DNA from: Camarhynchus parvulus
Lineage: Eukaryota > Chordata > Aves > Passeriformes > Thraupidae
Direction: 5' to 3'
NCBI RefSeq assembly: GCF_901933205.1
Contig: NC_044582.1
Span: 19,319,820-19,383,819, forward strand
DNA: 64,000 nt
Part shown: positions 60,735 to 64,000 of the stretch, piece after piece
Layout of the letters: each line of letters opens with the position of its first letter
Numbering within the stretch: the stretch's first letter is position 1
Translations under genes and position numbers: made by a program
The notes under the pieces: generated by a model
Told to the model about the DNA's origin: nothing
Database searches by the model: none
The model's input: only the letters and a program-made list of their open reading frames with translations

Positions 60735-61640
60735 GGCAGGGTGGCCCCGGGGCCATGCTGCACCTGGGGCCATGCTGCGGTGCCGCGGGGCCATGCTGGG
60801 GGCCCCGGGGCCATGCTGCACCTGGGGCCATGCTGCGGTGCCCTGGGGCCATGCTGCAGTGCTCTGGGGCCATGCTGCACCTGGGGCCATGCTGCACCTG
60901 GGGCCATGCTGCACCTGGGGCCATGCTGCGGTGCCCCGGGGCCGCCCTGGGGCCCGAGGGCCATGCTGCGGTGCCCGGCCATGCTGCAGTGCCCGGGGCG
61001 GCTGCACCTGGGGCGTGCTGCACCTGGGGCCATGCTGCGGTGCCCTGGGGCCATGCTGCACCTGGGGCCATGCTGCGGTGCCCTGGGGCGCTGCGCTGGG
61101 GCCATGCTGCAGTGCCCTGGGGCCGTGCTGCAGTGCCCTGGGGCCGTGCTGCACCTGGGGCCGCTGCAGTGCCCTGGGGCCGTGCTGCACCTGGGGCCAT
61201 GCTGCGGTGCCCTGGGGCCGTGCTGCGGTGCCCTGGGGCCATGCTGCAGTGCCCTGGGGCCGTGCTGCAGTGCCCTGGGGCCGTGCTGCAGTGCCCTGGG
61301 GCCGTGCTGCAGTGCCCTGGGGCCGTGCTGCACCTGGGGCCGTGCTGCACCTGGGGCCATGCTGCAGTGCCCTGGGGCCGTGCTGCAGTGCCCTGGGGCC
61401 GTGCTGCAGTGCCCTGGGGCCGTGCTGCACCTGGGGCCATGCTGCAGTGCCTGGGGCGTGCTGCAGTGCCCTGGGGCCGCTGCAGTGCCCTGGGGCCTGC
61501 TGCACCTGGGGCCATGCTGCAGTGCTGGGCCGTGTGCAGTGCCCTGGGGCGTGCTGCAGTGCTGGGGCGTGATGGGCGTGCGACCTGTGGGCCGTGCTGC
61601 GGTGCCCTGGAGCCATGCTGCGGTGCCCTGGAGCCAGCCG
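60735..61640. repeat. Minisatellite, 18-21 bp units, about 45 copies
   Basis: Two unit types, GGGGCCATGCTGCACCT (about 18 bp) and GGGGCCRTGCTGCAGTGCCCT (21 bp, R = A or G), alternate. The GCCATG/GCCGTG alternation is a CpG versus CpA difference, the mark of CpG deamination. Single-base losses cluster in 61450-61570. Stop-free units create false frames of nearly 400 codons in several frames. Confidence 0.97.
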
Positions 61641-62480
61641 TGCTCCCAGGTGATGCGTTTGCTGGGTGAGGAGCCCACCCCTGCCCTGGGCCAGCCAGAC
61701 CCGTGTTTGTTTGGGGTTTGGGATGAGCCAAGTGCCTTTGGACACTTGGGTGCCAAAAGGGATTCTGTTTGCAGCTCATCAGAAAGGTTTGCATTGGAGG
61801 GGCCTCAAATCACACCCAGCCTGTCCCTGGTCCCAGTTCTGCATCCCCAGTCCCAGCCCCAGCCAGTGCTGCCCATCAGCAGTGAGCTCACTCCCTGTCT
61901 GCAGCCACTCTTCGGTTTCCTCAGCAATCTCAGCAGCCTCCCCAGCATGAAAAGCGAAGCGTTTTCTTTTTATGGCTCTTCAGCTTGGAGCAGGTCTCAA
62001 AGCAAACCTGTGCAGTTTTGTCAGCTTCAGAAGGCCTTTCTCTGAGCAGAATGCTATTGATTAAACTCTAACAACATCTTTGACTCAGAAAGGAGCCAGG
62101 AATCACAAACATCAGAGATGGCAGCGATCTCATTTGGATGTCATTAGTGCTAAGCTGCTTTTCTCTGCAGCGGGTGAGCGTGCCCAGGTGTGTCAGCAGC
62201 TGCCTCTGCGTGCAGCGTTTTCCTGCACCACCAATGCCTGGGAATGCCTGGGCGCTGCTGTGCAGCCCTGTGCTCTGCTCCCCAGCACCTGTGGCAGGAT
62301 TGATCCCAGCCCCAGCAGCTCTCCCTGCTGTCCCACCCAGCCAGGCCATGGGGATGGTGCTGCTTGTGGTGCCAGATCCCAGGGGGAATCATCTCCCAGC
62401 TCAGCTCTGGCTGCTGGGCTTGGCCATGGGCTGAGGGCAGGGGCTGAGGTGGGGACTGAGCTGCCCCAGGGCGGGGGCTG
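61641..62480. other. Unique intronic sequence
   Basis: No exon, transposon or array was recognised. AT-rich at 61940-62170. Confidence 0.45.
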
Positions 62481-62772
62481 TCTGGGGCTGCCCACAATGG
62501 ATCTGGGGCTGCCCACAATGGATCTGGGGCTGCCCACAATGGATCTGGGGCTGCCCACAATGGATCTGGGGCTGCCTGGGCTGCCCACAATGGATCTGGG
62601 GCTGCCCACAATGGATCTGGGGCTGCCCACAATGGATCTGGGGCCCCCACAATGGATTTGGGGCTGCCTGGGCTGCCCACAATGGATCTGGGGCTGCCCA
62701 CAATGGATCTGGGGCTGCCCACAATGGATCTGGGGCTGCCCACAATGGATCTGGGGCCCCCACAATGGTTTT
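62481..62772. repeat. Minisatellite, 21-bp unit, about 13 copies
   Basis: ATCTGGGGCTGCCCACAATGG repeats, shown here as GGGGCTGCCCACAATGG plus ATCT. Two copies carry an extra GCCTGGGCT insertion (about 62574 and 62665), each followed by the same run, and two copies read GGGGCCCCCACAATGG. This implies a duplication of a block of several units. Confidence 0.97.
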
Positions 62773-62774
62773 AG

Positions 62775-63650
62775 GGCTGCCTAAGCCCCCCAGCTGTTTA
62801 ATGATTTTTCCTTTGCTGTGTGTCAGTCCTGCTTTGCCGTTGCAGGGCACTGGGTGCAACCCCAAATTTCCCCACAGGGTCTGGTGCTGGAGATGGGTCC
62901 TGGGGGGTGTCAGGCTGGCTGTGGATGCCTTGTCACAGCATTCCTGAAAGTGTTGCTGAAGAGGGGGGGGGCTGGGGGAATTGCTGCTCCCAGTGGTGCT
63001 TGTCTCCTGTCTGTGCGTGCAGAGGAGCTGCAATTGCCCAGCCCTGGACAAAGCCAGGCTGTGCTGGGGATGTGTGGTGCTCCCCAGGGACACCAGTGTG
63101 CTCAGAGAGCACATTGCAGTGAAACTTGATTACACACAGCAGCTCAGTGGTTCTGATAAAATCATTAATCTAATTCTTGTCTAATTTTTCTGTTCTTCAT
63201 TCACCATTACAAGCATCCCACATTGCTTTCAGGCTGGTGTTGAGGCTGTGGAGGCTGATTAAATTGCAAAGCAGACTTTTAAATGAAAGGATCCATATCT
63301 AGCTACACTCATTATCAGCTCCAGGAGATTAAATCTGCCCTCAGTGATTTAGTGTGCAGCAAATCCAGCAGGCCCTGGCAGACCAGGGGCAGGGTGGCAG
63401 CTGAGCAGGGGCAGAGCCCGGAGGTGCCAGCCCAGCCCAGCTCTCTGGGCCTGCAGCAGCTCTGGGGGTGCTCAGGGAGGCTGCAGTCCCCGAGAACTGA
63501 GCAGTTCTTTCCCTGGCACCTGCTCCTGGCACACAAGGGCTCTGCACTTCCATTGCACAGATTGCAGGGGGCTGTGGGTGTGATTCCCTCAGGGATGCAA
63601 GCAAAAAAGCCCTGGAGCCCACCTGAGCTCTGGCTGAGCCAGCAGAGGAG
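62775..63650. other. Unique intronic sequence
   Basis: A G run of about 9 occurs near 62966. AT-rich at 63110-63350. No exon or element was recognised. Confidence 0.45.
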
Positions 63651-63651
63651 C

Positions 63652-63733
63652 CCAGGGTGGCACAGCCCCGCCCAGGGTGGCACAGCCCTGCCCAGGGTGG
63701 CACAGCCCTGCCCAGGGTGGCACAGCCCTGCCC
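63652..63733. repeat. Tandem repeat, 20-bp unit, 4 copies
   Basis: CCCAGGGTGGCACAGCCCTG repeats four times. The first copy reads CCCCG. Confidence 0.95.
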
Positions 63734-63870
63734 TGGGTGCCCTGGGCTCCAGGAGGGCACAGATCTGTGTGGGAGGATTTACTGGGGGTGTGCTGGTAGC
63801 CCTGGGTGCCCCGGTGGTCTCAGGAGGGCACAGATGTGTCTGTGAGCATTTTGTGGCACTGGGGATATGC
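63730..63870. repeat. Imperfect two-copy duplication, about 75-bp unit
   Basis: CTGGGTGCCCTGGGCTCCAG and GAGGGCACAGATCTGTGTG recur as CTGGGTGCCCCGGTGGTCTC and AGGAGGGCACAGATGTGTCT about 70 bp further on, with diverged remainders. Confidence 0.7.
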
Positions 63871-64000
63871 TCAGAGCCCCGGGACAGAGCCCTGGCTGCA
63901 GCTCTGGAGGGGTTTTGGCACCCAGGGCTGTGCCACGGCTGCTGTGCAATGCTCCCAGGCTGGCTGAGCCCACAAGCTCACAGAGGTGTTCCAGCAGGGT

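Noticed and set aside
60494..62045. Several frames of 280-460 codons
   Set aside because: Stop-free translation of the 18-21 bp array plus flanking sequence; five frames are open over the same span.

Overview
The window is vertebrate nuclear DNA, almost certainly from a bird and probably a songbird. Three things point there. CR1-type LINE 3' fragments are the only LINE type seen and lie on both strands. There are several short solo LTRs. One protein-coding exon is clearly recognisable: a 217-bp plus-strand exon at 53690-53906 that encodes part of the glutamate-binding domain of a group III metabotropic glutamate receptor, best matched to GRM7 (mGluR7). The acceptor and donor sites are both good. 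Everything before it is read as GRM7 intron 1 (at least 53.7 kb here) and everything after it as intron 2 (at least 10.1 kb here). No other exon, tRNA, rRNA, miRNA or bacterial-type feature could be supported.

The introns are dominated by tandem repeats. By eye about 20 large minisatellite arrays sum to roughly 10 kb. The main ones are 0.79-2.28 kb (about 23-25 bp units), 21.4-22.2 kb (32 bp), 24.5-24.8 kb (40 bp, grown out of a CR1 tail), 28.1-28.9 kb (33-34 bp), 31.5-32.4 kb (about 40 then 44 bp), 34.2-34.7 kb (60-61 bp), 38.8-39.7 kb (17-18 bp, a dense G-quadruplex motif array), 40.4-40.7 kb (CCCATC/CCCAT), 41.4-41.6 kb (27 bp), 42.6-43.3 kb (about 31 bp), 44.4-44.6 kb (30 bp), 50.0-50.3 kb (39 bp), 57.0-57.7 kb (about 58 bp modules), 60.7-61.6 kb (18-21 bp) and 62.5-62.8 kb (21 bp). 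Long open frames across these arrays, often in three frames at once, come from stop-free repeat units and are not genes.

Dispersed elements include at least a dozen CR1 fragments and two pairs of solo LTRs. The LTR pair at 18234-18540 and 52497-52807 (plus orientation) and the pair at 32468-32861 and 55811-56181 (minus orientation) have TG...CA ends and 6-bp target-site duplications, as expected for class II (ERVK-like) retroviruses. A third LTR-like family is present as an inverted pair (30138-30432 and about 58925-59465) that brackets the GRM7 exon. Probable LTR sequence also lies at about 26605-26886, and a weaker candidate at 41630-42000.

A CpG-enriched block (38.8-41.3 kb) around the G-rich array stands out from the CpG-poor intron and is the best candidate for an unannotated regulatory element. 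I found no evidence of a novel multi-gene system. The unusual content is repeat biology inside a very large neuronal-receptor intron.
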